From Aridibacter sp965216195 (GTDB lineage Bacteria > Acidobacteriota > Blastocatellia > Pyrinomonadales > Pyrinomonadaceae), in assembly GCA_965216195.1 (NCBI GenBank), contig OZ244151.1, forward strand, positions 2,604,001-2,668,000: 64,000 bases of DNA, in the 5' to 3' direction. The position numbers and the translations under genes were made by a program. This document shows, piece by piece, positions 42,002 through 52,356 of this stretch; the stretch's first letter is position 1, and the number at the start of each line of letters is the position of its first letter. Below the pieces are notes generated by a model. It was not told where the DNA came from. It saw only the letters and a list, made by a program, of their open reading frames with translations, and did no database searches.

Positions 42002-45000
42002 ATGTCTGAAAAGAAAAACAAACTAGATAAGCCCAACGAAGAGAATCGTAACCCTGAAAAGAAAGAGGCTCGGGATACGCCTCGATCGGGTAAGCGAAAG
42101 AGTTTTGTTTCGCGCAGGTCACTGCTCTTCCTCTGTGGCTTTTTTGCGCTGCTGTTTGTTTTTTTGAGCGTCTTGGTTTTCGCACTCTACCGCACGGGCT
42201 ATATCGATTCCTATATTAAAGACCAGTTTGTCGTTGCTTTTGATGAAATGGGAATCACGTTTGACCCGGAAGAATTTAATGTCACGTATTCTCCACTCGA
42301 ACTCAACCTAAAAAATGCAGTATTTTCGAATAAGAAAACGGGAGAAAAACTTTTTAGTGTCGAAACCGCGAAATTCGGCATGACGATACTCGACCTTTGG
42401 GAACTAAAAACAATCAAAAATGTAAACGTCGATACCACAGACTTAAACGGGCTTGAAATCTGGCTCAAATTCGATGAGACAGGAAAATCGAATTTTGAAG
42501 GAGTAGAGATTCTACCGCCGAAAAATTCGGTCAGGTTTCAATACGCTTCTACCAAGTTATCAATCCGCAATGGAATAGTTCATTTTGGCGACACATCTCG
42601 TTCGATTTCGGGCGATGCACGAAATGTAGTGTTCCTGATGGAACCGGAAAACATGGAAGTTCCGGATGCCGAAAAACGCTATAAGTTTGATCTAACCTCT
42701 ACTGATTCGACGTTTACCTATGACAAGTCGCGGGTAGAGCCGATCGATATTAGGGCAAACGGCGTTGCAGACGACAAAAGCGCCGATATAGCGTCGCTGA
42801 AAATCACATCACCCGTGGGAAGCTCAAACTTAAGCGGCCGGGTTTCTGATTGGCAGGCCTTCAAATACGACTTCAAGATCAATTCAACAATCGACCTAAC
42901 AAAAACCTCCGAGGTTTTTCCCATCGGAACCGCGCTAAGCGGAATTGGAGAATTTGAGGGAACGGTAAAAGGCGAGGGTGAAACCTACCAAATCGATGGT
43001 GAGATCCTGTCGCACGATCTCGCTGCTGCAAACGTTCGTCTAAAAGCCCTCCGTATAACGCCTGTAATTGATGGCAAGAGCTCAGTTTACAATGGACATG
43101 GCAAAGCCGTTGCCGAACTTCTAACGTTCGAAGATTTTATCATTCACCAGCCACAGCTCACCGGAAACATACGCGGAACGGGAACAGACTTTAAATGGTT
43201 TGGAGAGCTAAAGGCAGCGGCAGCGAAAACATCTTTTGGCACACTCGCAGGGCTGTATGTTTCCGACGCCGATGCTGAGTACGGCAACGGTAAATTTACT
43301 GCCGATTTTCGCGGGTTTAGCGCGAAAAATTTCTCAGCTTCCAATACAGAAATCACATCGCTCAAAATTGATAGCGCGAAAATCGACAATAACAATGGAA
43401 CGATATCGGGCAACATACCAAGCGCTCACGCGGAAAAAGTCGACGTTGAAGGAGCCACGCTGCACGGCGTAAACGTAAAAGATGCGAAGGTGAATAATCG
43501 GGGCTCCGAGACTGATGTTGATGCTCGGGACGTAAAAATTGACAGGCTCGAAACGAAAGATGCCAAACTAAAGAACGTGACGGCCAAGAATGTTGCTGTA
43601 AAAAATCGTGGTAGAAACACAGACGCAACAGCCACAAACGTCGAGGCAGATGGTGTCGAGATGCGAGGCGCGAATGTTGGGAAAATAAATGCGTCGGGCG
43701 TTGATGTAAAAATCGTCGGAAATGAAACCAAGGTTTACTCAAACAATGTAAAAATCGCAAAAGTCACGACTAACGCAGCTGTTTTGGGTAGTTTAAATGT
43801 GGCGGGCGTTCGCCTGACGGTTAGAGAAGGACGAATCGAAGGGACTTCTGAAGATTTCGACGCTGGAAATGTAGACCTTCCCTCAGCCGGAGAACTTGAA
43901 AATGTAGCCGTAAAAAGCCCTGTTTTTGTTCTCGAACCCTCCGGGCGGTATAGGGCAAGCCTGGATATGAGTCTCGGCGGAGGAATGCTTGGCAGTGTAA
44001 GACTCGGCGAGGCAAAAGCCGCGGTTGTTGCAGACAACGATAAAATAGAGTTAAACGATCTTACCGCGACCGTTATGGATGGACGCCTAGATGGCGAAGC
44101 CGTAATTGCGACAAATCAATCCGTGCGCTCCGCAATCAACGCGGATTTTGCCGATCTTGATCTTTCGAAGCTCCTGGCTCTTCAGGGCGGTCGAGTAATC
44201 CCGATTGAAGGAAAAACGACCGGTCGTGCTGACCTAACCTTTAACGGCACAGACTTTAAGCGCGCTAGCGGAACGATAACCGCGGATATTAACGCAACCG
44301 CCGGCTCGGCAGACCGAGGAACAATCCCCGTAACCGGGAAAATTGGTCTCAACGCCGCAAATGGACTCTTTAATATCAATCACGCAAATCTAAATACAAA
44401 CAACACGGCACTCGATGCAAGCGGAAGTTTTGATCTTGGCGGATACAATTCCAATTTAAATCTGGCCGTTAATTCTACCGATGCAAGTGAGGTCGATCGT
44501 ATCTTCCGCGTACTAAATCTCTCAGATTCTCTCGAACGCCAACTAGATTCGTACCAAGCTGAGTTTGCGGGGAGTTTTGCATTTAACGGAGAGCTGACAG
44601 GAAGCTTGTCCGACCCAGCGATTGACGGATACGCAAATCTCGATTCAGTCTCCCTAAACGGGAAGAATCTCGGCTCGCTCGCGTCGAATATAAGCGTCGG
44701 TCCGACTAGCTTCGAATTTCGCGACGGCGTTTTGTTGGAGCCGGATGGAGGCAGGCTTTTGTTTAATGTAAACACCCCGCGCACCGGTATAAACAATGTA
44801 AGCGTGAGAGCGAATCTCGAAAATTTCGATTTTGGAAGTTTACTGACAGCGCTCTCGATTGACTCGCTTCCGCAAAGTTTGCGAAATCTCAATGCCGAAA
44901 CTTCGGGTGATTTGGTTCTCGATGGCTTGCCAAACAAGATGCAGGGTGAAGCAAACCTTGTTGCAAAAAACGGTTCGGTTTCCGGACAATCTTTTGACAA

Positions 45001-47131
45001 TCTCGAATCAAAAATAGTCTTTAGCGGCACCTTAGTAAACGTCGAAAAATTTGACGCGAAATTCGGCGACGGATTTCTCGTAGCCAAAGGCACCTACCAG
45101 ACGGACACGACCGCATTTGATTTTGAGGCAAACGGAAAAGAGGTTCCCGTTTCCAGAATACTCGCTTTCTTTCCCGAAAATGCGAGCATTACGCAAATTG
45201 ATGGGGCGATTGAATTGAATGCCAAGGCTACCGGACGAACGAGTGATGCAGCCAGCTACGACATAAATTTCGACGGTGTCGGAAGCAGCGTTACGATCAA
45301 CGGCAGCTCCTTCAGCAACATCGTTTTTGACGGCAAGACCACTAATCAAATTCTCAATGCGAATGTAAAAACACGGTATCGCGGTCAGGATCAGGTGATC
45401 GTAGGAGTAGTAAATTTTGCCGATCCGAATATGCCTCTTCGTGCTGAAACAAAATTTGATAATAGCCGACTTGATCCCTATATAGCGCTTTATCGAAAAC
45501 CAAAACCCGGTGAAATCGAAGTGAGCGGTAGAGCAACTGGGGGTGTTTTTCTTGAAGGAAACTTAACGAAACTTCTCGCAGGCGGAAAGCGCGTTTTTAC
45601 TACGGAATTCCTCCAGGGTAATGCGCAATTTACGCAGTTTGACCTAATGATCGATGAGACGCCTTTAAACGCCACCGAGCCAATCGACATACGTTTTAAT
45701 ATGAGTGAGGTTTCAGTCGGCAACGCTAAATTTGCCGGAGGCGGCTCAAACCTGATCATAAGCGGAACAAAGGCTCTCAACGATAACGGAATCAATAATT
45801 TGTCGCTAGACGGAAAAGTTAATCTGCGGATTCTAAATGGCCTATCTAAAAATTTGATCTTTAGCGGCTTGGGTGATGTTGCGATGCGCCTTACCGGAGT
45901 AAATAGAACTTCGCGCTTAAACGGGACCGCTTCAGTTAATGGTGCCTCGGCGACAACCTTCATTGGCTCAGAACGACTTACCTTTGAGCGGCTACAAGGA
46001 AATGTTATTTTCACGACGAATCAGGTTCAGCTCCAGCGTCTAACCGGTTTTCTCGGCGGCGGAAGAATTGTTGCTAGAGGTGGCGCTTCGCTTAACGGCC
46101 TTGAAATCGATCGCTACCGGGTCGAACTCAAAGGCACAAACATTACCGCTCGTTTACCAAAAGACTTTGTAACAACCGGAAATGCGGACATTCAGATAAA
46201 TGCGCGCAGAATTGCCGGCAAACTCGACACCTTAATCTCGGGTGATTTCTACGCGAAACGAAGTACCTATAGCAAGAATATAGACCTTGCAGATTTGCTT
46301 AGCAGTAGAAGCGAAGGCTCGCTTTCTCAAAGTAGTTCGGGCGCATCCGTAATAGGTGTTCCAAAACTAGATATTAGAGTGCTCGGTAGAAACGCCCTTC
46401 ACGTGCACAATAATCTGGCTGAACTCACTGCTTCGACCGATCTACGGGTTGCCGGAGATATTGAGTTTCCAACCTTCACAGGAAGAATCATCGCAAATAG
46501 CGGAACCGCATTTTTTAGAAATGATCGTTATATCGTTCAGCGTGCGGTCGTAACTTTCCCGCCAAATTCCGCGGGATTTGATCCGGTAGTAAACATTCAG
46601 GCGGAATCTCAGATAAGCGGCTATCAAGTATTTGTGAATTTGAGCGGAAAGATTACAGACACTGAATCGCTGGTAGCTTCTGTTCGCTCAAACCCCTCCC
46701 TTCCCCAGGCAGACGTCGTTTCGCTTATCACAACCGGGAGTCTTTCAAACACCGGTAACGGGATTCCAACCTATGCTCAAAGCGGTCTTAACACGGCTGC
46801 CGAGCTCCTGGCCGATGAGATCGTCAATAAACCCATCGCGAAGGCAACCGACAAGCTTTTCGGGCTAAATAAGTTCAAACTTGATCCGATCATTTCCGGT
46901 GAACGCCGAAACCCGACCGCGCGGCTTACGGTTGGGCGACAAATAAACAGAAATCTCTTGGTAACCTACTCAACCAATCTCTCGCAGGATCAAAACCAGG
47001 TCCTCGCGCTCGAATACAGAGTTTCAAACCGCCTTTCCTTTGTAGCTCAATATGAACAGCGATCGCTTACAAACGTGACGCGAAACCGCAACAATTTCAG
47101 TTTTGAAATTCGGCTAAGAAGACGCTTCTAG
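42002..47131 (+). CDS. TamB-like translocation and assembly module protein (AsmA superfamily)
   Basis: A 1709-residue periplasm-spanning protein. A charged cytosolic N-terminus (1-40) is followed by one membrane anchor (SLLFLCGFFALLFVFLSVLV, about 40-62), a long repeated beta-strand body and a C-terminal TamB domain (VVNIQAESQISGYQVFVNLS, about 1530; LRLTVGRQINRN-like segment ARLTVGRQINRNLLVTYSTN near 1640; ends EIRLRRRF). TamB and other AsmA-type proteins form hydrophobic-groove bridges for lipids, and TamB pairs with Omp85 proteins. Residues ~480-625 are four tandem ~36-residue repeats not typical of the family. It is co-directional with ribBX (14 bp) and murA. Confidence 0.9.
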   Translation: MSEKKNKLDKPNEENRNPEKKEARDTPRSGKRKSFVSRRSLLFLCGFFALLFVFLSVLVFALYRTGYIDSYIKDQFVVAFDEMGITFDPEEFNVTYSPLELNLKNAVFSNKKTGEKLFSVETAKFGMTILDLWELKTIKNVNVDTTDLNGLEIWLKFDETGKSNFEGVEILPPKNSVRFQYASTKLSIRNGIVHFGDTSRSISGDARNVVFLMEPENMEVPDAEKRYKFDLTSTDSTFTYDKSRVEPIDIRANGVADDKSADIASLKITSPVGSSNLSGRVSDWQAFKYDFKINSTIDLTKTSEVFPIGTALSGIGEFEGTVKGEGETYQIDGEILSHDLAAANVRLKALRITPVIDGKSSVYNGHGKAVAELLTFEDFIIHQPQLTGNIRGTGTDFKWFGELKAAAAKTSFGTLAGLYVSDADAEYGNGKFTADFRGFSAKNFSASNTEITSLKIDSAKIDNNNGTISGNIPSAHAEKVDVEGATLHGVNVKDAKVNNRGSETDVDARDVKIDRLETKDAKLKNVTAKNVAVKNRGRNTDATATNVEADGVEMRGANVGKINASGVDVKIVGNETKVYSNNVKIAKVTTNAAVLGSLNVAGVRLTVREGRIEGTSEDFDAGNVDLPSAGELENVAVKSPVFVLEPSGRYRASLDMSLGGGMLGSVRLGEAKAAVVADNDKIELNDLTATVMDGRLDGEAVIATNQSVRSAINADFADLDLSKLLALQGGRVIPIEGKTTGRADLTFNGTDFKRASGTITADINATAGSADRGTIPVTGKIGLNAANGLFNINHANLNTNNTALDASGSFDLGGYNSNLNLAVNSTDASEVDRIFRVLNLSDSLERQLDSYQAEFAGSFAFNGELTGSLSDPAIDGYANLDSVSLNGKNLGSLASNISVGPTSFEFRDGVLLEPDGGRLLFNVNTPRTGINNVSVRANLENFDFGSLLTALSIDSLPQSLRNLNAETSGDLVLDGLPNKMQGEANLVAKNGSVSGQSFDNLESKIVFSGTLVNVEKFDAKFGDGFLVAKGTYQTDTTAFDFEANGKEVPVSRILAFFPENASITQIDGAIELNAKATGRTSDAASYDINFDGVGSSVTINGSSFSNIVFDGKTTNQILNANVKTRYRGQDQVIVGVVNFADPNMPLRAETKFDNSRLDPYIALYRKPKPGEIEVSGRATGGVFLEGNLTKLLAGGKRVFTTEFLQGNAQFTQFDLMIDETPLNATEPIDIRFNMSEVSVGNAKFAGGGSNLIISGTKALNDNGINNLSLDGKVNLRILNGLSKNLIFSGLGDVAMRLTGVNRTSRLNGTASVNGASATTFIGSERLTFERLQGNVIFTTNQVQLQRLTGFLGGGRIVARGGASLNGLEIDRYRVELKGTNITARLPKDFVTTGNADIQINARRIAGKLDTLISGDFYAKRSTYSKNIDLADLLSSRSEGSLSQSSSGASVIGVPKLDIRVLGRNALHVHNNLAELTASTDLRVAGDIEFPTFTGRIIANSGTAFFRNDRYIVQRAVVTFPPNSAGFDPVVNIQAESQISGYQVFVNLSGKITDTESLVASVRSNPSLPQADVVSLITTGSLSNTGNGIPTYAQSGLNTAAELLADEIVNKPIAKATDKLFGLNKFKLDPIISGERRNPTARLTVGRQINRNLLVTYSTNLSQDQNQVLALEYRVSNRLSFVAQYEQRSLTNVTRNRNNFSFEIRLRRRF

Positions 47132-47255
47132 TTTGTCGTTTTTACTTCATATCCTGCCCGACTCGTGATAAGATTTTCTTTTCGTACCTATAAGGAATTC
47201 TTGTGGAAAAACGGAAGCCTGGCCCCAAGTACCGTTCGTTTCCTCCGACACATTT

Positions 47256-48557
47256 ATGGATAAATTTCGAATCATTGGCGGAAGTCCGCTTAAAGGAACC
47301 GTTAAAATCAGCGGTGCAAAAAACTCGGCGCTTCCGTGTCTCGCAGCTACTTTGCTTAGCCCGAAGACGGTGACCCTTCACAATGTACCCTATGTGCGCG
47401 ATTTAATCACTCAACGCCGGCTTCTCGAAGACCTGGGCGCAGAGACGCTTCTTACAAACAAAAATTCGCATAAAATAACTGCCTCGGAAATCGAGCTTTT
47501 TGAAGCGCCGTATGAATTGGTTAAAACAATGCGCGCGAGTGTGTTGGCGCTCGGTCCGCTTCTAGGACGTTTTGGAAAAGCTAAAGTGAGTTTACCGGGC
47601 GGTTGTGCGATCGGTACTCGTCCGATTGATTTACACCTGCGTGCGTTTGAAAAACTCGGGGCGGTTGTTTCGCTCGAATCGGGCGACGTAGTGGCAAAAG
47701 CACCGAGAGGGAGGCTTGTTGGCGCCGAACTCGAGTTTGAGACTGTAACTGTAACAGGGACCGAAAATGTAATGATGGCGGCGGTTTTGGCTGGGGGCAC
47801 AACTACTATTCGAAACGCAGCCTGCGAACCGGAAATCGAAGACCTGGCTGAGCTGCTCAACAAGATGGGAGCGAAGGTTGATGGAGCCGGAACACCAACG
47901 ATCACGATCATTGGTGTTGAAGAGCTGGGAGAAGCCGAACACTCAATCATCCCTGATCGGATTGAAACGGGAACGTTTCTCGTTGCCGCTGCTATAACCG
48001 ATGGCGAGCTGACGATTGAAAATTGCGAGCCAAAACATTTGGAAACGGTTATCGACAAGCTTCGTGAAGCAGGCGTGGAAATCGAACAAAAAGACGAAAC
48101 AACTCTCATCGCAAAACGCTCGGAAGAAGGGCTCATCGCAAAAGATGTAATCACGCAACCGCATCCTAAATTCCCAACCGATATGCAAGCTCAATATATG
48201 ACGCTCATGACACAAGCAGAAGGGACGTCGGTCATTGTCGAAACGATTTTTGAGAATCGTTTCATGCACGTTGCCGAATTAAACAGAATGGGAGCGAACA
48301 TTGAAATCGAGGGAAATCAGGCAACCGTTAAAGGAAAAACGTTACTTACGGGTGCAAAGGTTCTAGCTTCAGACTTGCGGGCGTCGGCCTCGCTCGTTAT
48401 CGCGGGCCTGGCAGCTGAAGGGGAGACAATGATCGACCGTGTTTATCACATCGATCGCGGCTACGAGCATATTGTAAAGAAAATATGCCAACTTGGTGGA
48501 GACATAAAGCGGTTAAAAGCTGAAATTTCCCGAACCGCAGAAGGAGAAGGCGCGTAA
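47256..48557 (+). CDS. murA: UDP-N-acetylglucosamine 1-carboxyvinyltransferase MurA
   Basis: A 433-residue enzyme of the first committed step of peptidoglycan synthesis (enolpyruvyl transfer from PEP to UDP-GlcNAc). It shows GSPLKGTVKISGAKNSALP (about residue 9), the PEP-adduct cysteine C117 in LPGGCAIGTRPIDLHLRAFE, IETGTFLVAAAIT, HPKFPTDMQAQYMTLMTQAE, FENRFMHVAELNRMGA and DLRASASLVIAGLAAEG. With Cys rather than Asp at 117 it is expected to be fosfomycin-sensitive (established for the family). The C-terminal HIDRGYEHI motif is intact. Confidence 0.97.
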   Translation: MDKFRIIGGSPLKGTVKISGAKNSALPCLAATLLSPKTVTLHNVPYVRDLITQRRLLEDLGAETLLTNKNSHKITASEIELFEAPYELVKTMRASVLALGPLLGRFGKAKVSLPGGCAIGTRPIDLHLRAFEKLGAVVSLESGDVVAKAPRGRLVGAELEFETVTVTGTENVMMAAVLAGGTTTIRNAACEPEIEDLAELLNKMGAKVDGAGTPTITIIGVEELGEAEHSIIPDRIETGTFLVAAAITDGELTIENCEPKHLETVIDKLREAGVEIEQKDETTLIAKRSEEGLIAKDVITQPHPKFPTDMQAQYMTLMTQAEGTSVIVETIFENRFMHVAELNRMGANIEIEGNQATVKGKTLLTGAKVLASDLRASASLVIAGLAAEGETMIDRVYHIDRGYEHIVKKICQLGGDIKRLKAEISRTAEGEGA

Positions 48558-48587
48558 AAGAGTGTAAATCTTTTTTGGAGGACAAAA

Positions 48588-49028
48588 GTGAGATACAAAC
48601 TCGAAATCGAAATCGCCAAACCAATCGATGATGTCATAGAGCTTTTTGACAATTCGGACAACATGTACGAATGGATGGAGGGTTTGCAAAGCTTCGAGCC
48701 CATCAGCGGTACGCCGGGCGAGGTCGGTGCAAAGTCAAAACTGAAATTCGATATGAATGGAAGGAAAATCGAAATGATTGAGACGATTACCGAGAAGAAT
48801 CTTCCCGATGGTTTTGCGGGCACTTATGAAGCAGATGGTGTTTTTAATATCGTCAGCAATAGGTTTCTTTCCGAAAACCAAAACACAACGCGTTGGATCT
48901 CCGAGAACGAGTTTCAGTTTAACTCGCTGCCAATGAAAATAATGGGCTTTCTTATGCCGGGAATGTTTAAGAAACAATCTCTGAAATATCTGGAAAATTT
49001 TAAACGCTTTGCTGAAAGTAGAGGTTGA
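48588..49028 (+). CDS. SRPBCC (polyketide cyclase/START-like) family protein
   Basis: A 146-residue START-fold protein. It has a GTG start with a strong GGAGGA Shine-Dalgarno. IEIAKPIDDVIELFDNSDNM and YEWMEGLQSFEPISGTPGEV (residues 6-45) show the beta-alpha-alpha pattern of coenzyme Q-binding-like SRPBCC proteins. WISENEFQFN and a C-terminal cavity-closing helix (KKQSLKYLENFKRFAES) follow. Ligand unknown. It follows murA after 30 bp and precedes a terminator, so it may be the last gene of the ribBX-tamB-murA run. Confidence 0.82.
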   Translation: MRYKLEIEIAKPIDDVIELFDNSDNMYEWMEGLQSFEPISGTPGEVGAKSKLKFDMNGRKIEMIETITEKNLPDGFAGTYEADGVFNIVSNRFLSENQNTTRWISENEFQFNSLPMKIMGFLMPGMFKKQSLKYLENFKRFAESRG

Positions 49029-49052
49029 TTTTAAAGCTTACCGATTAAATAT

Positions 49053-49081
49053 TGCCCGGTCATTTTTGGCCGGGTTTTCTA
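49053..49081 (+). terminator. Rho-independent terminator
   Basis: CCCGG (49055-49059) and CCGGG (49070-49074) form a stem with loop TCATTTTTGG, followed by TTTTCT. It lies 25 bp after the SRPBCC stop. Confidence 0.8.
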
Positions 49082-49158
49082 TTTAGTTTCGAGCTCGTTT
49101 TGACGCCTTCCAAATACCTGTGTAATCTTCTTTTTTTACCAAATACCTGGAGGCTTCC

Positions 49159-50706
49159 TTGTCCGATAAACACGAACTCATTCTAATCCTCGATTTTGGC
49201 TCTCAATATACCCAACTCATCGCGCGTCGCGTTCGTGAACAAGGTGTCTATTGTGAGATTCATCCGTTTCATTTGGCGCCCGAACAGATCACCGAAATGA
49301 AACCGAAAGGAGTGATTCTTTCGGGCGGCCCTTCGAGCGTAACCGATGAAGATGCGCCAAGAGTTTCGTCGGATTTTTATCAGAATTTAGATGCTCCGAT
49401 CCTGGGTATTTGCTATGGAATGCAAATGATTGCGCTCGATTTCGGCGGTGAGTTAGAACCCGCTCTCGAACGCGAATACGGGCACGCCAAACTAAAACGC
49501 CTTAGCGGCAAAACCGCGATCTTCAAAGATCTTCCCGAAAAGATGGACGTCTGGATGAGCCATGGTGATCACGTAAGCGAATTGCCCAAAGGTTTTGAGA
49601 AAACTGCAACGACGGGCGATGTGATCACAGCAATCGAAAACCCTGATGAGAATATCTACGCCGTACAGTTTCACCCCGAGGTCTCTCACACTCCGAAAGG
49701 CAAAGAAGTTTTGCACAATTTTCTTTTTGATATTTGTGGCTGCCATAGCGATTGGACGCCCTCGCAATTCATCGAGGAAGAGATCGCAAAAATTAAATCG
49801 ATTGTAGGTAAAAAGGGAAAGGTCGTCTGCGGACTCTCGGGTGGAGTTGATTCAACGGTTGCTGCAACGCTTGTCCACCAAGCGATCGGCGATCGCCAGA
49901 CATGCATTTTTGTTAACAATGGTTTGCTGCGTTATCGTGAGTTTGAAGTCACACTCAGACTGTATAAAAAACTAAACCTCAACGTCGTCGGTGTTGACGC
50001 AAGCGAGGATTTTTATAAAGAGCTCGAAGGCATTACGGACCCCGAGGAAAAACGAAAGATCATCGGTCGAAAATTTATCGAAGTTTTCGATGCGGAAGCT
50101 AAGAAAATCGGCGGCGTAAATTACTTAGTTCAGGGAACCCTCTATCCTGATGTGATCGAATCGGTTTCGCTCCGAGGTTCATCTGTGACAATTAAATCGC
50201 ATCACAATGTCGGTGGGTTACCCGAAAAGATGAATCTTGAATTGATCGAGCCGCTCCGGGAACTGTTCAAAGATGAAGTTCGTGTGATCGGAAAAGATCT
50301 TCGGATTCCCGATGAGATTTTGGGACGACATCCTTTTCCGGGTCCCGGTCTTGCGGTGAGAATTCTCGGCGACGTCACTCCGGAAAAAGTTGAACTCCTG
50401 CAAAGTGTAGATAAAATATTTATCGAGGAATTGAAATCAAACGACCTGTATGATGAGACATGGCAGGCGTTCGCGTTGCTTCTCCCGATTCAATCGGTTG
50501 GTGTAATGGGTGACTTTAGAACGTATGAAAAGACGATAGCTCTTCGCGCGATCACCTCGACTGACGGTATGACTGCTGATTGGGCGAGACTTCCGCACGA
50601 GTTTTTAGCGAAAGTTTCGTCAAGGATCACGTCGGAGATTCGCGGTGTAAATCGCGTTGTTTACGATATTTCATCAAAGCCGCCGAGCACGATCGAGTGG
50701 GAATAG
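49159..50706 (+). CDS. guaA: GMP synthase (glutamine-hydrolysing) GuaA
   Basis: A 515-residue enzyme converting XMP to GMP. The class I glutamine amidotransferase domain has ILSGGPSSVTDEDAPR, the catalytic Cys in LGICYGMQMIALDFGG and His/Glu in VQFHPEVSHTPKG. The ATP pyrophosphatase domain has the PP-loop VVCGLSGGVDSTVAATLVH (about residue 222) and the GMPS C-terminal dimerisation domain has HPFPGPGLAVRILG and PPSTIEWE at the terminus. I use the TTG at 49159 because CTGGAGG precedes it at ideal spacing and the family start (ILILDFGSQYTQLIARRVRE) follows directly. Confidence 0.97.
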   Translation: MSDKHELILILDFGSQYTQLIARRVREQGVYCEIHPFHLAPEQITEMKPKGVILSGGPSSVTDEDAPRVSSDFYQNLDAPILGICYGMQMIALDFGGELEPALEREYGHAKLKRLSGKTAIFKDLPEKMDVWMSHGDHVSELPKGFEKTATTGDVITAIENPDENIYAVQFHPEVSHTPKGKEVLHNFLFDICGCHSDWTPSQFIEEEIAKIKSIVGKKGKVVCGLSGGVDSTVAATLVHQAIGDRQTCIFVNNGLLRYREFEVTLRLYKKLNLNVVGVDASEDFYKELEGITDPEEKRKIIGRKFIEVFDAEAKKIGGVNYLVQGTLYPDVIESVSLRGSSVTIKSHHNVGGLPEKMNLELIEPLRELFKDEVRVIGKDLRIPDEILGRHPFPGPGLAVRILGDVTPEKVELLQSVDKIFIEELKSNDLYDETWQAFALLLPIQSVGVMGDFRTYEKTIALRAITSTDGMTADWARLPHEFLAKVSSRITSEIRGVNRVVYDISSKPPSTIEWE

Positions 50707-50766
50707 AACTAATGCAGCGCTTACCAGGCTGCTGAGGATGCTCGCAAACAGTTCGTTTCACAAAGT

Positions 50767-52296
50767 ATGGCCGAAACCAAAGAAAATGAAGGTTTTGAAC
50801 TAGAAGATTTTGCCGAAACCGAATCCAAGTTTGACCACTGGCGTAATCGTGCCGGCTATTTCTTTTCCCCGTTTGCCTTTATCGTCGTCTATTTTGCTCC
50901 GATAAACCTCAATACAGAAGCACACTCTTTAGCTGCGGTGATCTCAGCGGTAGTAATTCTGTGGATATGTGAAACCCTGCCAATGCCCGTTACGGCTTTA
51001 ATCGGAGCTGTTCTCTGCGTAGTCCTTAAGGTCGCCCCGGTAAAAGAAGTCTTCGCACCTTTTGGAAATCCTTTGATGTTTCTCTTCATCGGTTCCTTCA
51101 TATTGGCGAGGGCCATCTTTTTACACGGTCTGGATAAAAGATTTGCCTACGGAGTGCTCTCGCTAAAATGGATTGACGCCCGCCCGGCAAGGGTTTTATT
51201 CGCATTTGGACTGGCAACGGCATTTAGCTCCGCCTGGATCTCCAATACTGCAACGACGGCGATGATGTTTGCTATCGGCATGTCGATCATTGCTTTTCTC
51301 TTTAAACACGAGCAGAAAACCGGGATAAAGATCAACCGCAGTTATGCAACTGTGTTGATGCTCGTCACATCGTTTGCCGCAACGATCGGCGGCCTGATGA
51401 CGCCGATCGGCACACCGCCGAATGTGATCGGGATCGGTTTTATGCGCGAACAGCTCGGAATGGATATATCATTTTTCCGTTGGATGATGATAGGTTTTCC
51501 GATCGCTTTCATCCTATACATTTTTCTCTATCTTTACTTCAATTTTCTGGCACCGGCCGGTGTAAAAAAGATCCCCGGATGTGCGGAAATGATAGAAGAA
51601 GAAAGAGCGAAACTGGGGCCTTGGACGCGGGGACAAAAATCGACGATCATCGCTTTCGGCGTTGCAGTTTCACTTTGGATCTTTGCCGGTCTTGTCGGAC
51701 TGTTTGCAGGTGAAGCGAGCGCCGTCTACAAAATGATCCGCGGCAGCTTCCCGGAAGCCATCGGTGCCTTGATTGGAGCACTGTTGCTATTTCTGCTGCC
51801 AGGCGATGAAGACGGTGAAAGGGCAATCACATGGGGAGAAGCCGCCAAAATCGACTGGGGCGTGGTGATACTGTTCGGCGGTGGTTTTGCTCTTGGCGTT
51901 ATGTCTTTCCAAACGGGGCTGGCTGAAGAAGTCGGTCGAAGTCTCACGCTACTTTTACCGTCTGATGGAGGTTTTGGACTGCTTGTCGCCTCGGTCTTTG
52001 TGGCCGTCCTTATATCGGAAACATCTTCTAATACTGCTTCGGCAAATATGGTTGTTCCGGTGGTTATTGCGATTGCCCAGGCTCAGGGAACCGATCCGTT
52101 TATTCCGGCTTTAGGTGCTACCTTTGGGGCGAGTCTTGGCTTTATGCTCCCGGTTTCAACCCCAACAAACGCAATAGTCTACGGCTCAGGTTATATCCCT
52201 TTGATGAAAATGATGCGTTATGGCGTGCTGCTCGACATTTTTGGCGCAATTATCATTATCATTGTGCTGACGCTGATGGCACCCTTTTTGCGTTGA
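50767..52296 (+). CDS. DASS/SLC13 family sodium:dicarboxylate-type transporter
   Basis: A 509-residue membrane transporter with 11-12 predicted helices. Both Ser-Asn-Thr signature motifs of the DASS family are present: SAWISNTATTAMMFAIGMSI (about residue 160) and SETSSNTASANMVVPVVIAI (about 420). Conserved ILWICETLPMPVTALIGAVL, GGLMTPIGTPPNVIGIGFMR and LPVSTPTNAIVYGSGYIPL are also seen. It most likely imports succinate, malate or similar with sodium. The N-terminus is acidic and cytosolic. It is 60 bp downstream of guaA without an obvious link. Confidence 0.93.
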   Translation: MAETKENEGFELEDFAETESKFDHWRNRAGYFFSPFAFIVVYFAPINLNTEAHSLAAVISAVVILWICETLPMPVTALIGAVLCVVLKVAPVKEVFAPFGNPLMFLFIGSFILARAIFLHGLDKRFAYGVLSLKWIDARPARVLFAFGLATAFSSAWISNTATTAMMFAIGMSIIAFLFKHEQKTGIKINRSYATVLMLVTSFAATIGGLMTPIGTPPNVIGIGFMREQLGMDISFFRWMMIGFPIAFILYIFLYLYFNFLAPAGVKKIPGCAEMIEEERAKLGPWTRGQKSTIIAFGVAVSLWIFAGLVGLFAGEASAVYKMIRGSFPEAIGALIGALLLFLLPGDEDGERAITWGEAAKIDWGVVILFGGGFALGVMSFQTGLAEEVGRSLTLLLPSDGGFGLLVASVFVAVLISETSSNTASANMVVPVVIAIAQAQGTDPFIPALGATFGASLGFMLPVSTPTNAIVYGSGYIPLMKMMRYGVLLDIFGAIIIIIVLTLMAPFLR

Positions 52297-52356
52297 TGCA
52301 GCGCTTATAGACCAAGGTGCTTTCGGAATACAAGCCCTTGTGGTTAAATTTTGCTT

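Noticed and set aside
44380..45093. 237-residue minus-strand open frame opposite tamB
   Set aside because: It lies entirely antisense to a strongly supported coding frame, is Ser/Pro/Arg-rich without domain motifs, and has no ribosome-binding site. A shadow frame.
47411..48154. 247-residue minus-strand open frame opposite murA
   Set aside because: Antisense to intact murA, Ser/Thr/Pro-rich composition typical of shadow frames, no recognisable motif.
50707..52350. Short repeat GCAGCGCTTA after guaA and after the transporter
   Set aside because: Only about 10 bp are shared, without flanking similarity or inverted structure; probably chance.
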